64,000 nucleotides of DNA from Miscanthus floridulus (lineage: Eukaryota > Streptophyta > Magnoliopsida > Poales > Poaceae): positions 75,719,368-75,783,367 of the forward strand of contig NC_089583.1 in the NCBI RefSeq assembly GCF_019320115.1, written 5' to 3'. Of this stretch, positions 1-10,479 are shown piece after piece. The notes beneath the pieces were generated by a model, which worked only from the letters and a program-made list of their open reading frames with translations, was not told where the DNA came from and ran no database searches. The position numbers and the translations under genes are program-made. Positions within the stretch are counted from its first letter, which is position 1. Each line of letters opens with the position of its first letter.

Positions 1-51
1 CCCAACCCCATATCGTGGGTAAGGACCTCCTTCGTCTTGATGTCCTGAGTG

Positions 52-381
52 ATGTCCAAAGCTTCTGACCTTCGCGTTGTCTTGTTGTCAGCGCTGGAGG
101 AGCAGTTGGCGGCTTCTCGCCACAAAGAGGAGGCGAGCCGCCTCCGGGGGTTCATCATAGCGGAGGACCGCGAGCGGGCGGCAGGAATCCGGTAAGGGGC
201 CGGTGTCGCCCTTGCCGCCGTGCAGCTGCGAGTCAGGATGGACCTCCGTCGGGTGGCACCCGGGTTTCTGGAGCGCGTTGAGCAGAAGAAACGGGCGGAG
301 TTGGTTAATGACTTCGCCGCCACTGCAAACGCTGTTGTGGCCGCCGTGGATGTGGAGGATATCCTCCACAGCGGTGGCTAA
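52..381 (+). pseudogene. C-terminus of an antisense coiled-coil retrotransposon ORF
   Basis: Plus-strand frame, antisense to the element it sits in. It encodes a charged coiled-coil stretch (ALEEQLAASRHKEEASRLRG), then a tail containing MDLRRVAPGFLERVEQKKRA and ending VDVEDILHSGG before TAA at 379-381. An in-frame TAA at 193-195 splits it, so it is a pseudogene, unless the GGTAAGG there is a splice donor. The tail resembles C-termini of the extra coiled-coil proteins that grass Tat-type and related non-autonomous gypsy elements encode in antisense. Their function is unknown. The N-terminal part lies beyond the left edge. Confidence 0.55.
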
Positions 382-2625
382 GAGCCCTGAGATGTACCCG
401 AGGTCTTCAAAAAAAAATTTAAGTAAGGACGTTCCTTTTGGCTTGTGTCCCTTGATTTTGTTTCTTTTGCGCACCATCATTGTGCCGTGACCACCATTGG
501 TCTGATCGCTCGAATGCCGTAGCCGCGTGGCCCTGCCCTAGGGATCAACCCGTGAGGCTTGACCCAGCGTGACCCCGTTTTCGCGACCGAAATGCCCGGA
601 GGATAGATTTGGCTTTGTCGCATGGTCCTTTGTTGCGCAGTGGTGCGATCTTCGTGAATAAGATGCGTTGGCTAGTTTGTGCCAATCGACACTGGTCGTC
701 CATGAGTGGACGCACTGGCGGAGATTCATTTTCGGCGTGCTTACTCTGGCGCACCGTGTTCCTTGCCGGTGGGACGCAGTTGTTCGTCGCTTGGCTGCTT
801 GGGTGTCGAGGTGCCCGCGTTATGGTGGCATGGATCTTGACGCTGCCGTCCGAGGTCACGCGCTGGGGAGGTCAGACGGCGACATCCTTGATGTGGGTGA
901 TGCCACCGCTCATGGAGCGGAACTCCTTGTAGGCAAGGTGTCAGTCACCTGCATATGCCACCAGTTCTAGGCTTTCGGCGTGTGATGATCTTTGTGTAAG
1001 GATTCTACATTGCACGGGTGCTCCGACTGTGGTGAACATATTTTGGTTTTTGTGTATGTATGGCATTCGATCGGCGCATTCGCTTTGTCACTTTGTCGTT
1101 TTCTCATTTTCTTCTAGTTCGTGCTAGGAATGTACACCATCCCCCTTGATCCTGTGCGTGTGGGTGCGCGTTTTAGCCTACGGGGCTAGCCCACGGGGCT
1201 AAAAGGTGTGCGACCTGATCGCATGGCAGGACATTAGGAAAAGGTCATAGATCTGGTGCGATACGAGAAGAAAGCGAGCGAGTGGCTAGAGTTCTCTTCT
1301 CCCTTTGTTCCCTTCTCCTAGAGGGAACGAGTTCCCCGTTTCCTTTCAAACCCGTGCGCGGGTGCCTAGCCTTGACCGGGAGCTGGTCCATGAGGCTTGG
1401 CCGGGGCGACCTTTTTGGTGCGAGCGAGAAATCATGACTTGGGTCACCAGTTCGTCACGGCTCGAGGCGCAATCGGAAAGAACTCGAAGATGAATCAGTC
1501 ACGGGGATGATGACAAGTAGTGCTATGCTGGAGATCGTGTATATTTGTCTATATATGCTACCCCCACGAGTGAATCATGTTCGGCTGCAAACGCGAGCCA
1601 GATCGAGTCGCACGGGAGTTTGAACATTGCTAGGGTGAAGTGTATGAACATCATGTTCCCTGGTTTGCTCTATGGGTCGACTTTAAGTTTCTCGGAACTA
1701 CAGGTGAGCCTACACGTGTATGTGAACGTGCTTGGGTAGAGAGGTGAAAGTTAAGGTGGATGTGACTGACCGATGTACCGGAAGCTGTTGTGAACCTGGC
1801 TATCATCGGTCGGGGCGTGTCGAGCCCCTGAGCGTCTGCTCGTGGCGGAGTTGATGCGATCCCTAGGCCGCGGGCTGGTGAGGGCGCTTCTTTATCGCTT
1901 GGAGTGGTCGTAGTTGACATGGGCCGACTTCTCGGGCAACTTTCGGTTGGCCTTTGCTGGCTCGATGTCCTCGGTGGGCTCGCGAGCCCCCGAGGATGAA
2001 TTCTTCGTATCCGGCCTGCTGTAATTTTTGGCCAGGAAGGCTCATGCATTCTGGTGCTTGAGCCCTCATGGCGTGACGACGTCGTGGTCGTCGTGTCTCC
2101 GCTTCTAGGTGCGGTTGCTGCTCTTGACGAAGAGCTGGCGTGACCTATCGCTGCGGAAGCAGGTTTGGAGGGCAACGCGTTTTGGTCCGCTCGGCACGAC
2201 GCATGGTGCACTCAGGGAGCCCGCTTCCTCGGGTGCACGTGCCTTCGGGTGAAAGTTGACAGTTCACTGGAGCGTGACGGATGGTTTGTCCGCCATGCGG
2301 GACCGGATCCTAGTTTCAGGCTCGGCCTTGTGAGGCGTGGCGCCGGGCAGCCACCTGATCATTGACGACGACATCGTGTGGCAGCGGGTGATTTTGTCGC
2401 TCATGCGTGCCCTGACACGTCGCGTTCCGCTGGTGGTGGAGACGCCGCTCGGGGCGTGGTTCTACCACTAGACCTAGGCTTCCCACGCGGTTGGCCTAGA
2501 TAGGGTAGAAGCTGGTGATGGGCGTCGACCCATTGGTGTGGATGATCTTGTGGTTCCCCAAAAGGATGTGGTCGGTGATGCCATTCCCTGGGCGAGTTCG
2601 CCATGAGCCATGGGCCTCTGGCTTC
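382..2625. other. Degenerate retrotransposon interior
   Basis: No convincing coding sequence on either strand. The open stretches present are short or low-complexity. The part just right of the antisense ORF (382-1200) is probably its 3' untranslated region and the rest decayed gag/leader sequence. Confidence 0.5.
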
Positions 2626-2895
2626 CTAGGTGGAAGACTTGGCCGTGGCTGGTAAGGAGAAAGGGTACTGGTCCCCTATGTAGGTAAACTCTGGGATGCT
2701 GCCGCTGAAGGCAGTTCCGAGAGTGTGTCTGTCGTAAACCGTGGGGTCCAGATCTCTAGAGTGGAGGTCCAGGCCACGGCTGAAGGTAGACGTAGGTGCT
2801 GGCCCTTCGACGCCGATGAACTCGTAGTTTTCGTGGCGCATATGGCCGTCGTGGGTCATTCCGCGAGCGAGTCCACCGTCGGTGCGAGTAGCCAT
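2626..2895 (-). pseudogene. gag N-terminal fragment (gypsy)
   Basis: The minus-strand frame opens with ATG about 60 bases beyond the LTR and leader, the expected site for gag. It begins MATRTDGGLARGMTHDGHMR and stays open for 89 codons. No matrix, capsid or zinc-knuckle motif is visible and the frame closes early. Further minus-strand open stretches at 2401-2604 and 1651-2211 are low-complexity (Ser/Pro/Thr/Arg-rich) and may be shifted remains of the same gag, but nothing in them is diagnostic. Position is the main argument, so confidence is moderate. Confidence 0.4.
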
Positions 2896-2929
2896 TGCTT
2901 CCTTCTCAACAAACGAGAGTGTGTGACTG

Positions 2930-2957
2930 TCCCCCTACCTGGCATGCCAACTATCAG
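2930..2957 (-). promoter_or_regulatory. Leader/primer-binding region next to the LTR
   Basis: Directly after the LTR the minus strand reads CTGATAGTTGGCATGCCAGG then TAGGGGGA. The GGC-GCC-AGGTAGGGG type leader is the usual sequence between LTR and gag in grass gypsy elements. I cannot assign the tRNA primer with certainty. Confidence 0.5.
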
Positions 2958-4145
2958 TGTTTTATAAACCAGACTAGAAAACTTATACGATTGCCGCGCT
3001 GCTCTAGGAAGACAATGGTAGCATCCAAAAGACACGAAGATTTATACTGGTTTAGGACAGAGCCCTATGTCCAGTCTCAGAGATGATCGAGTGTGTGTTC
3101 CTCGCTTAAATGCTCTGAAGTTCTTATAATGAGGGGTGCAAGAATGGTGGAAGAGATAGGAGAGCTAGAGCTAGGAGATGAACTGCCTGAAGGGAAGCCT
3201 TAGGAGCCCTACTACGGTGTGAATGTGTTGAAGATGAAGGATGCCCTGGCTGCCCTTATATAGAGTTCAGGGCCAGGGCACGTACAAAGAAGAAGGTTCT
3301 TCCGACCGAGGGGTCGTGAGCCTGAGGGAGGAGCCTAGCTATCTTGGCTTGCAAGTTACACCGTCTTGCGGTGCACGTCCAGTCGTGGTTGTCGTCATGG
3401 TCTTATGCCCACATCGCGGTAAGGTGTGGCGTGGTGCTACTGCGTCGGCCGGGGTGGCACCGTTGGCACGGTTTTGGTTCGCCAGCCGTCTTGTGCGACG
3501 TGGCCTTTGTCGTGGTCTTCGTCATCGTCTCCTGATGTTCTAGGGGCGCCATACAGGAGTTGGTGGCTGTCCCCAAGTCGTCGAGTGTCTCGTTAGCTTG
3601 TGGAGTAGGAGGCCACGATCCCGAGCTCTAGGGTCGTGGCTCCCGTTGGTTTGGATAGCCTCTAAGTCAAGGCCTCCGTCGTGGATCCTATCCCGTAGTG
3701 GGTAGAATCGTACATGTGTCTTGTTGGATCGTATTTGGATGGTGGGTCGCCGTACTGGCAGTCACCGCGCATGTGGTGTTGTCTTGTTTGTGCTGCGTGG
3801 TACAGGGATGGCGTCTGACCGGACCGAGGTGACCGTTGTCCCCTTGGTCCTTGCGGGGTAGTGCGGCGTGTCTACTCTTGTCAGAACAGGCACGCTTGCC
3901 TGGGCTTGACCTCTCCCCGTTCCTCCCGGGGGTCGAGACGAGGGAGAGGTCGTGAGTCTCTTGTGCGTCATGCGGCTAAGGCAGAAGGGAGGGGTCGTGG
4001 CTGACCCTGGCCTTGTCGTCCGGCCTGATTCACTTGGCTCAGCTGGGCCTCGGTCGTTTGGGCCTTCGCTAACTGATGTGTCATGGGCCGTTCGGTCTGC
4101 TAACTAATCGGTGCCTTGAGACACCTGGGGATCATAACCCCGACA
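2958..4145 (-). repeat. 5' LTR of the left-edge gypsy element
   Basis: On the minus strand the repeat starts TGTCGGGGTTATGATCCCC (at 4145) and ends AAAACA (at 2958), so it has TG...CA ends. A TATA box, CTATATAAGG on the minus strand, lies at about 3254-3263 and fixes the direction of transcription. U3 would be about 4145-3260 and R-U5 about 3230-2958. The second copy is outside the window, so the inner boundary rests on the TG/CA ends and the adjacent leader only. Confidence 0.7.
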
Positions 4146-4489
4146 AATTGCATAGCAAAAAAGTTATTATTTCATTTTTATGACCATATTGTGTTTCTTC
4201 GTTATGAGTACTAAATATATATGTAAAAATGTTAAAAAAAACTATTGAGACATACACTTATTGTATATGTTTATCGTATTTACGACGGGTCATCATATTG
4301 TCCTAGCCCCCTTATCAAAAGTTCGGGTTCCGCCGCTGCTTCGTGTGAGTGGCATATGCATGCCATAGTATATATATTTTTTCTTTCTTTCACTCTGTGC
4401 AATTCAGCTAGTAATTACCTTGTCGGTTCTATGAGGTAGACGTGGCATGCTGACATGTGCACGGTAAATAATACTGGACTCCGGTCCTG
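4146..4489. other. AT-rich spacer
   Basis: Flank of the gypsy LTR. No gene seen. A GTTCCGCCGCTG sequence at about 4326 resembles the end of a hAT-type MITE (compare 35699-35856), but no partner end was found. Confidence 0.4.
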
Positions 4490-5857
4490 TTCGCTTGAGT
4501 TTATCAGCCAGAATTAGTCCTACTTTTCAGTTATGGGAATAGTTTTTTTTTCTCTCGCAACAAATCAGCCCTATAAATCAGCATCGAACATGTCCGGACC
4601 ATTTTCAGTTCCCAGTTGTCACCTTGTTTAGGTCTGCAAACCCAGATATTGATCGAGCGAAGTGTGAACCATGCCGAGGTCTATATTGTGCCACTAGTTC
4701 CAAGGGAGAGCGGATAACCACCACACCATAACACTGAAACACCGTCACCTTGTTTAACGCTGTTCGATCGTTATAATATCTTAATTTTTTTTCCTAATAA
4801 TAAACAGAAGAAGGCAAGAAGCCATCTTGAGGCGATGCAAGGCCGCCATCGCGTCATTGGCGGTTACTGTCAAAGTGTCAATCGCCTTCGTATATACTAA
4901 TAGTAGTAGTTGGATCGATCAAGTGGGAGTGGCGATCCGATGCATTGCATGTTGACCTTGTAGCGATGGATTCTTAAGCTTGGACCAGGTGGTACTTGGC
5001 ACTTGGTAGTGAAGGCGCCCATCCAGTCCACCACCATCGTCGTCACCATCATCATATCAAGGGCAACAAGGAAGCTGTGGATCGAAGAATATTGCCCAGT
5101 GCATCCGGCAACTGATGGGCAGAGCCATGGCGGCTTTGCGTCCACGTGTGCGCGGCGATGATGAAGTCAAAGTCTTGTGAAAAGGTGTCTTTTTCGCAGA
5201 AATGTGTGCATCTCTCGATCCCAATCGTGTTTCTGACCTGGTGTCCTCTGCTGACTTTGCTGCCTCACCGTCACAGGGTACGCCCGTCTGTCGTGATCTG
5301 CACTGGGAGCACGGTCGATACTACTACTCCGACTGAAGTGCGGCTTGGCGCAGCTATGGAAGTATGGAACGCAGCTCAAATTAGAAAGATCGCTCAGTAC
5401 CATCATCGTTCTCGCACAGTATGTCAGCATGTGCCGTAGAAAGATCGGTGTACGGTACACGCCGCTTGCCGCCACGTGGCACGCTGCGCCCGCCCACGGA
5501 CGCCGAGGGCGGCCAGGCCCAGGCGGGCTGTCTCTCCCTCTGTTCTGTGGAACCGGCGGGCGGAACGGAACCCCGGCGTTCGCGACGTCAACGCGCAGTC
5601 GCCTGGACTTGTTGCCTCGACAGAGATGGGTCTTGAACACTAGCGGCAGTATGTCTTGGAGTCCCCGTCTCCCCAACCCCAACGAAAATTCCACCCCCAC
5701 CGGCCACCGCCTCCCCCTCTCGGCTCTCGCCCTACCTACAGTGCTGTCTGCCGAGCTACTCGGCAGAAGCACTGTTGACTAAATTTAGTGTGAGAGAAAA
5801 ATACTCTTCGATGGCTGAAAAAATATGGCTTATAAGCCAAACAAGCCCAAACGAACA
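4490..5857. mobile_element. Non-autonomous DNA transposon with long inverted ends
   Basis: The left end (CCTGTTCGCTTGAGTTTATC, then TTTTTCTCTCGCAACAAATC) and the complement of the right end (TGTTCGTTTGGGCTTG, then TATTTTTCTCTCACACTAAA) form imperfect inverted repeats of about 90-100 bp. This GTTCG...TTATAAGCC...TTTCTCTC pattern is a very common grass MITE-type end. The 1.1 kb interior holds no transposase motif. GC-rich open frames at 5167-5772 show no recognisable domain. No clean target duplication was found, so the exact outer bases are uncertain. Confidence 0.5.
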
Positions 5858-5933
5858 TGACGAGTGCCTGCAACGCGCTTCCGTCCCCAAACCCCCACCC
5901 TCCACCCCCCGTGCGCTCGCCTCAAGCCCCAGG

Positions 5934-6960
5934 TATAGATGTCCAACGGGCTGACCCGGCCCGACCCGACACGGCCTGATGGGGTTCGGGCTGGCACGGC
6001 ACGCCGTGCCTCCCGGGCCGTGCCGAGATGGGCTTCGTGCCTGGCTGACGGCCCAGGCACAGCCTGCTGGGCTGTTTTTCGTGCCGGGCCGGCCCGATAA
6101 GCACGGCCTGTCAGGGAGGCCGGGCCAGCCCAAGGTCCGCTTCAGCAGGCGATGACGGCGTCGAGGTCGAGGGGGCGGCAGCGGCATCAGAGAGAGGAAA
6201 GGGAAGAACAGGAGGGGCAGCGTGGGAGCGCAGTGGCGGCGGTCGACGCCGGCGCGCTCACGCCTCGAGGCAGATCCACAGCGTCAACCGTCGGAGCAGG
6301 CAACGGGACGCCAAATCCGGTCGCCCGAAGCCGGCTGCCGCGCTCGAGGCCGACGGCAGTGCATAGAGGAGGCCACAGAGACGAGAGAGAGGCGGGGAAA
6401 GCGAGACAGGCAGGAAGCTTCTTGAGCCGGATCCGGCGGACTCGCAGGCCGCGGCAACGCACCCGAGGCGCGGAGCCTGGGGCTGGCGCACTCGCTCCCG
6501 AGGCGCGGCTGCGAGGAGGGAAGGAGCCAGCGAGCGAAGGACGGGGGTGCAAAGTTGTGGGGGAGGGTTCACGGAGGAGGGCGGAGTGTGGCGCTACCGT
6601 CGCAGAGGAGTGAGTGCGGCGCGACCGCGTGTGGAGGGGACTGCGCGGGGCGGCGGGGAGGGAGACGGGAAGGGAGTTAGGGTTGGGGGAATCGGGGGTG
6701 GGTGCGAACAGGGAGTCCCCGCTTATATATGCGGGGCGCGGGGAGGTGGACAGACCAGGCCACCAGCGGGCCGCCGGTTCTGGAGCGGGCCGTGCCGTGC
6801 CGGCCCACGTGCCTGGGATAAGGCCCAGGCACGGCCTGCTCCTCCGAGCCAGTGCCAGCCCAGGACCCGCAAGCCACCGGGTCGTGCTGGGCTTGAGCCG
6901 GGCTAAAAAAATGGGCCTCGGGCCAGGGCCGACGGGGCTCTGGCTGCATGGCCAACTACG
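5934..6960. mobile_element. hAT-type non-autonomous element, 1027 bp, with 8-bp target duplication
   Basis: GCCCCAGG is found on both sides (5926-5933 and 6961-6968), an 8-bp duplication as hAT elements make. The ends are imperfect inverted repeats: TATAGATGTCCAACGGGC on the left and, complemented, CGTAGTTGGCCATGCAGCC on the right (core TAG-TG-CCA). Both subterminal parts are full of CGGCCCGGC / GGCACGGC motifs, the familiar look of one grass hAT family. The interior (6150-6720) is GC-rich with a TATA-like palindrome (CGCTTATATATGCG) near 6722, possibly a leftover transposase promoter. No transposase domain remains. Confidence 0.7.
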
Positions 6961-7153
6961 GCCCCAGGTGCGGATGCAGCCTGCGCTCGCGCACGCGCAG
7001 CCGCGCAGGGGGAGAAAAGAAGAAGAACCCACCCACCTCTCCCGCGGCGCGCGTACGTATTTCACCGGGCCGCCTGGTATCATCGATACCCTCTCCAGTC
7101 CCCACCCTCACCGGCCACCGGCACCCGAGGCGCTGGCCGTCGACGAGGCGAGC

Positions 7154-7509
7154 ATGAAGCCGCGGGCGCTGCTGGAGCGCCTGGCCCGCCCCTTCCACTC
7201 CTCCTCGCACCGCGCCTCGTCCGACCAGTCCGACCAGTCCCGCCGCGAGAGGGAGGAGGAGGCGGACCTGGAGGCGATCGCGGCGCGGGAGCAGCGCGCG
7301 TTCCGGTATGAGACGCTGGCGGCGGCGACGTGGGGCTTCTCCGAGAAGAACCGGCTCGGGCAGGGCGGGTTCGGCCCCGTCTACCGGGGCCACCTCGAGG
7401 ACGGCCGCGACGTAGCCGTCTAGCGCCTGGGCGCCGGGTCGCGGCAGGGCGCCCGGGAGTTCCGGAATGAGGCCACGCTGCTGTCCCGGGTGCAGCACCG
7501 GAACATGGT
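7154..7509 (+). pseudogene. Receptor-like/cytoplasmic kinase, first-exon pseudogene
   Basis: From ATG 7154 the frame encodes a short basic N-terminus, a charged stretch and the start of a kinase domain: [20 protein letters not shown], the glycine loop GQGGFGPVY and then VAV. The next codon should be the conserved ATP-binding lysine (VAVK) but is TAG (7421-7423). After it the frame continues as RLGAGSRQGAREFRNEATLL then SRVQHRNM, normal for cysteine-rich-RLK/CRPK1-type kinases. An intron is expected after HRNMV. No later kinase exon occurs downstream, so only exon 1 survives. An intact relative would phosphorylate Ser/Thr in the cytoplasm; this copy cannot. The hAT insertion ends about 190 bp upstream, in its presumed promoter. 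Confidence 0.8.
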
Positions 7510-9483
7510 CATTGCTCCCTCTCCTTCCCTGTCTCTGTTTCTCCACTGAGTCCGCAGTCAATTTCCGCCGGTCGTTTGGTCGATCGATCGCTCAATTTCG
7601 TGCGATTCCGGTTCTGTGCGATCTCACAAAGGGGTTGAACTTAATTGCCACTTCATAGGGAGAGATTAGATTCGCAACCAGATCAGAGGTGGTTTAGTGC
7701 AATCCGTCTGCTCAGATTGAAAACAGGGGCGGCCGATGCGGGGTTGGTGGCGATAACGGTAGGGCATCGATGCGCCAGGAAAAGTCGCTGTACTGTTCCC
7801 TACGTCTCAGGCCGGCTGGTTGATTTGTTTGAGATGATACGCAATTCACGTGTTCAGGGGCACTTAGATATTAATTGCAATGTTGCACAGGCAATTTGCT
7901 GTCGTGGTAAGTGATTTAATGGTAAGTGATTTAACGAGGAGAGAAAAAAATCCAAAAAACTAGGTTTAACTAAGAGACTAAGTTTTCACGGTTATTGATG
8001 GATAAGAAACTATTTGTAGTCTATTGGGAGAGTAAACATGGTTTCTATAACTACTTATGTCCTGTACCATAGAAAATCTTGCACTGGGAATTATACTTTC
8101 TTGGAACGATATCCTATGCTATCTTGCATTGGGAGTGCCCTGAGGTACACTGGGCGTGTATTCACATTCCACACATTCATGGCCAAATGAAGTTCATACT
8201 TTAAAGGGAGAATTATCTATTTAGCACCGAAATAAATCAGTGCTTTGTATTTGGCATTCAAAAATGTAAACTTTCCTATTTGGCATTAAGTTAAAATTTT
8301 CTTTTTTAAATGGCACTGTCGTCCATTTTCTTTGGTCATCTGTTAGTTGACTGGTTTGACCGTGTCAATTTTTTCTCCCTGTGTCCAACGTACCCCTCTG
8401 TTGGTGAAATTTGGCCGAGCCCCCAGAATCGTAGATCCCGCGATCTTCTTCCCTGGCTCTGTTGTGCCACCGTGCGAGGCTGCCCTGGCTCCACGGCCGG
8501 AGCGCGAGCAGGCCACCCTGCGGGAGGCCGCCCCAGGCCTCTGCTCGACGAGCCGCGGCCGGCGTGGCCTGAGCCGCCGCAGTCGGCTAACGAGGCTCCT
8601 CGACGAGCCGCGGCCTAGGGTGGTGGCGTCGGAAATGGTTGTGGCCGTGCGAGCGGCTGTTAACGCAGTGGCGGAGCTTGAGCGCGGCAATGGCGAGCGC
8701 TTGGCGCGGCGAGCAAAGGTATAATCGCGAGCGAGAGGGAGAGCATCAAGGTACAACTGGGTCACGCACGCTAGCGCTGCCTGGCGTTCGCTGCACCAGT
8801 CAACACGACTATTGCCTCAGCGCCATAGCCACCCGCTGCTCGCCTTGTTCCGTAGCTCTGCAAAGCTACTACCCCACGCCGCGTTGCACGGGCGTCAGCT
8901 GCGCCATGCACGTTGCCCGTCCTCCGCGTGCCGGCTCTGTCGCGGCCATGCCGTGGTGTTGAGCCCACTCCTCTAGTTGCTTATATAAGGGACGCCCCTC
9001 TCGCCTTTTGACTCTCCTCCACCATGCCAACCACGCTGAGCCGCTCAGCTCCGCAGCCACCCACCCCTCGCTCATCTTCCTCCTCCTCTATCCTTGCACA
9101 GAGAGGAGAGCGTCCGTCGATCTCCCTCCCTACGCTGCAATCGGCCGAGGATAGCTAACCTACGTGAATCCCCTGCCTTTCCTCTCCCTCCCCATGCCCT
9201 TGGATTCGAGAATGGTGGTCGAAATCGCCCGCTAGCCGAGCTCCAGCAGCCGTCCACGGCGGACATGTGCCTGAGGAGCACGACGAGGTCTAGGGAACTT
9301 TGCCGCACCGGCCTAGACACTTAGCACTGTCTACCGATGCTCGGCCTCGGCGTTATTTTGTATCACTCCGACATATGAGGCTCGGCGTCCCATTAATTAG
9401 CGCCGAGTTTTTGTTGCAGGCCATCCAACATACTGTAGCAGTCAACACAGACAACACATTTTGACAGACCAAGAATACATTAA
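7510..9483. other. Intron remnant and intergenic DNA
   Basis: Begins with the presumed first intron of the kinase pseudogene; no further exon was found. 8210-8400 (repeated 'TTTGGCATTCAAAA' and 'TTTGGCATTAAGTT' phrases) looks like the end of a Mutator-like element, with no partner found. 8450-8970 is GC-rich with random open frames. 9320-9410 repeats CTCGGC / GCCGAG phrases as CACTA-type subterminal DNA does. Nothing here supports a gene. Confidence 0.4.
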
Positions 9484-9831
9484 GGCCCTGTTTGGTTACT
9501 GCAGTCCATCCTAAAATTCCTGTCACATCGAATGTTTGGACATATGTATGGAGTATTAAATATAGACTAATTACTGAAACTAATTGCACTAATTTGCGAC
9601 TAATTTATCGAGACGAATCTTTTAAGCCTAATTAGTCTATGATTTGACAACGTGGTGCTACAGTAAACATGTGCTAATGACAGATTAATTAGGCTTAAAA
9701 AAATCGTCTCACAAATTAGCCTCCATCTATGTAATTAGTTTTATAATTAATCTATATTTAATGCTCCTTATTAGTATCTAAACATTTAATGTGACATGAA
9801 TTTTAAAAACAACTAAAGAACCAAACACCCC
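9484..9831. mobile_element. Tourist-like MITE (PIF/Harbinger type)
   Basis: Starts GGCCCTGTTTGGTT after TAA and ends AACCAAACACCCC; the complement of the end, GGGGTGTTTGGTT, matches the start. About 348 bp, AT-rich, no coding capacity, with internal inverted phrases (CTAATTAGTCTATG and ATTAATTAGGC). Tourist-family MITEs are known for GG...TGTTTGGTT ends and 3-bp TAA/TTA duplications. Only the left TAA is clear, so the right flank has decayed. Confidence 0.75.
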
Positions 9832-10015
9832 GCTAGGTCCGTACTGCAGCCTACTCAAGAGCAATATAAAACGTCCAGCCTACGAGGAAGACCATACAGC
9901 AGCCTCGATAGCAAATAGTACACCATTTAAAGACCACTAGACCATCACATCATTAAGTGTCGTCCACTACATCAAGTCCACAAGACCATATATGCACGAC
10001 ATAGTTACATCCTAG

Positions 10016-10318
10016 ATAACTGAGAAGTATTCATCTCATCACAGTCGGCATCATCTTCTTGTTCTTCGTCTTCCTCTCCTTGGTCCTCCTGTTCGTGACC
10101 TTCTCCTTGTAATGTTGTACGGGTCCGGAGAGGATGGCGCGCCTCCAAGCCTGCAGCGCGAACGCCTTCGCCGAGCACCAGTTGTGCGTGCTCTCGGCGG
10201 GACGTCGTCAGGGTCTGGGAGAGCTCGACGCGGACGCCGGCACGCCCAAGCTCGTAGGACGGGGAAGCGGTGCCCGCGACCGCGGTGATCTCGCGCAGTG
10301 GCCTTCTCGACCTTTACG
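10016..10318 (-). pseudogene. Unrecognised ORF tail with acidic C-terminus
   Basis: About 100 open codons on the minus strand, without an ATG, end in an acidic Glu/Asp/Gln-rich tract followed by MNTSQLSRM and stop. The DNA to its left (9850-10015) looks like a 3' untranslated region. It may be the last exon of a transposase or an old gene fragment. I recognise no domain, and two other frames here are also open because of high GC content. Confidence 0.25.
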
Positions 10319-10479
10319 GACAGCATGGCGGCGAGGCGCACAGCGGCGGCCACCGCGGGACAAGTCGATGTGGACTGAGGCGCATGTATCAGAATCGTCT
10401 AATCTAACGCTCTCAAGAGTACTCCATTAGACATTGAGTACTCAAGCAAGGACACTAAATCATGCTGTTCTGTCGAGCA

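Larger units (their letters stand above)
1..4145 (-). mobile_element. Tat-like Ty3/gypsy retrotransposon, 5' part, cut by window edge
   Basis: Read on the minus strand, a long terminal repeat (4145 down to 2958) is followed by a primer-binding/leader segment, a short gag-like start and a degenerate interior running off the left edge. A coiled-coil ORF lies on the opposite (plus) strand near the edge. An antisense extra ORF plus this leader type is what is known for the Tat lineage (Grande/RIRE2 relatives). No reverse transcriptase or integrase lies in the visible part, so the lineage is inferred from leader, LTR style and antisense ORF. The other LTR and target duplication are off-window. Confidence 0.65.

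Noticed and set aside
5167..5772. Overlapping 145-201-codon ORFs on both strands
   Set aside because: GC-rich composition, low-complexity translation, no motif on either strand.
6187..7083. 298-codon minus-strand ORF, Pro/Ser/Arg-rich
   Set aside because: GC-rich hAT element interior; no domain, spans the transposon border and target duplication.
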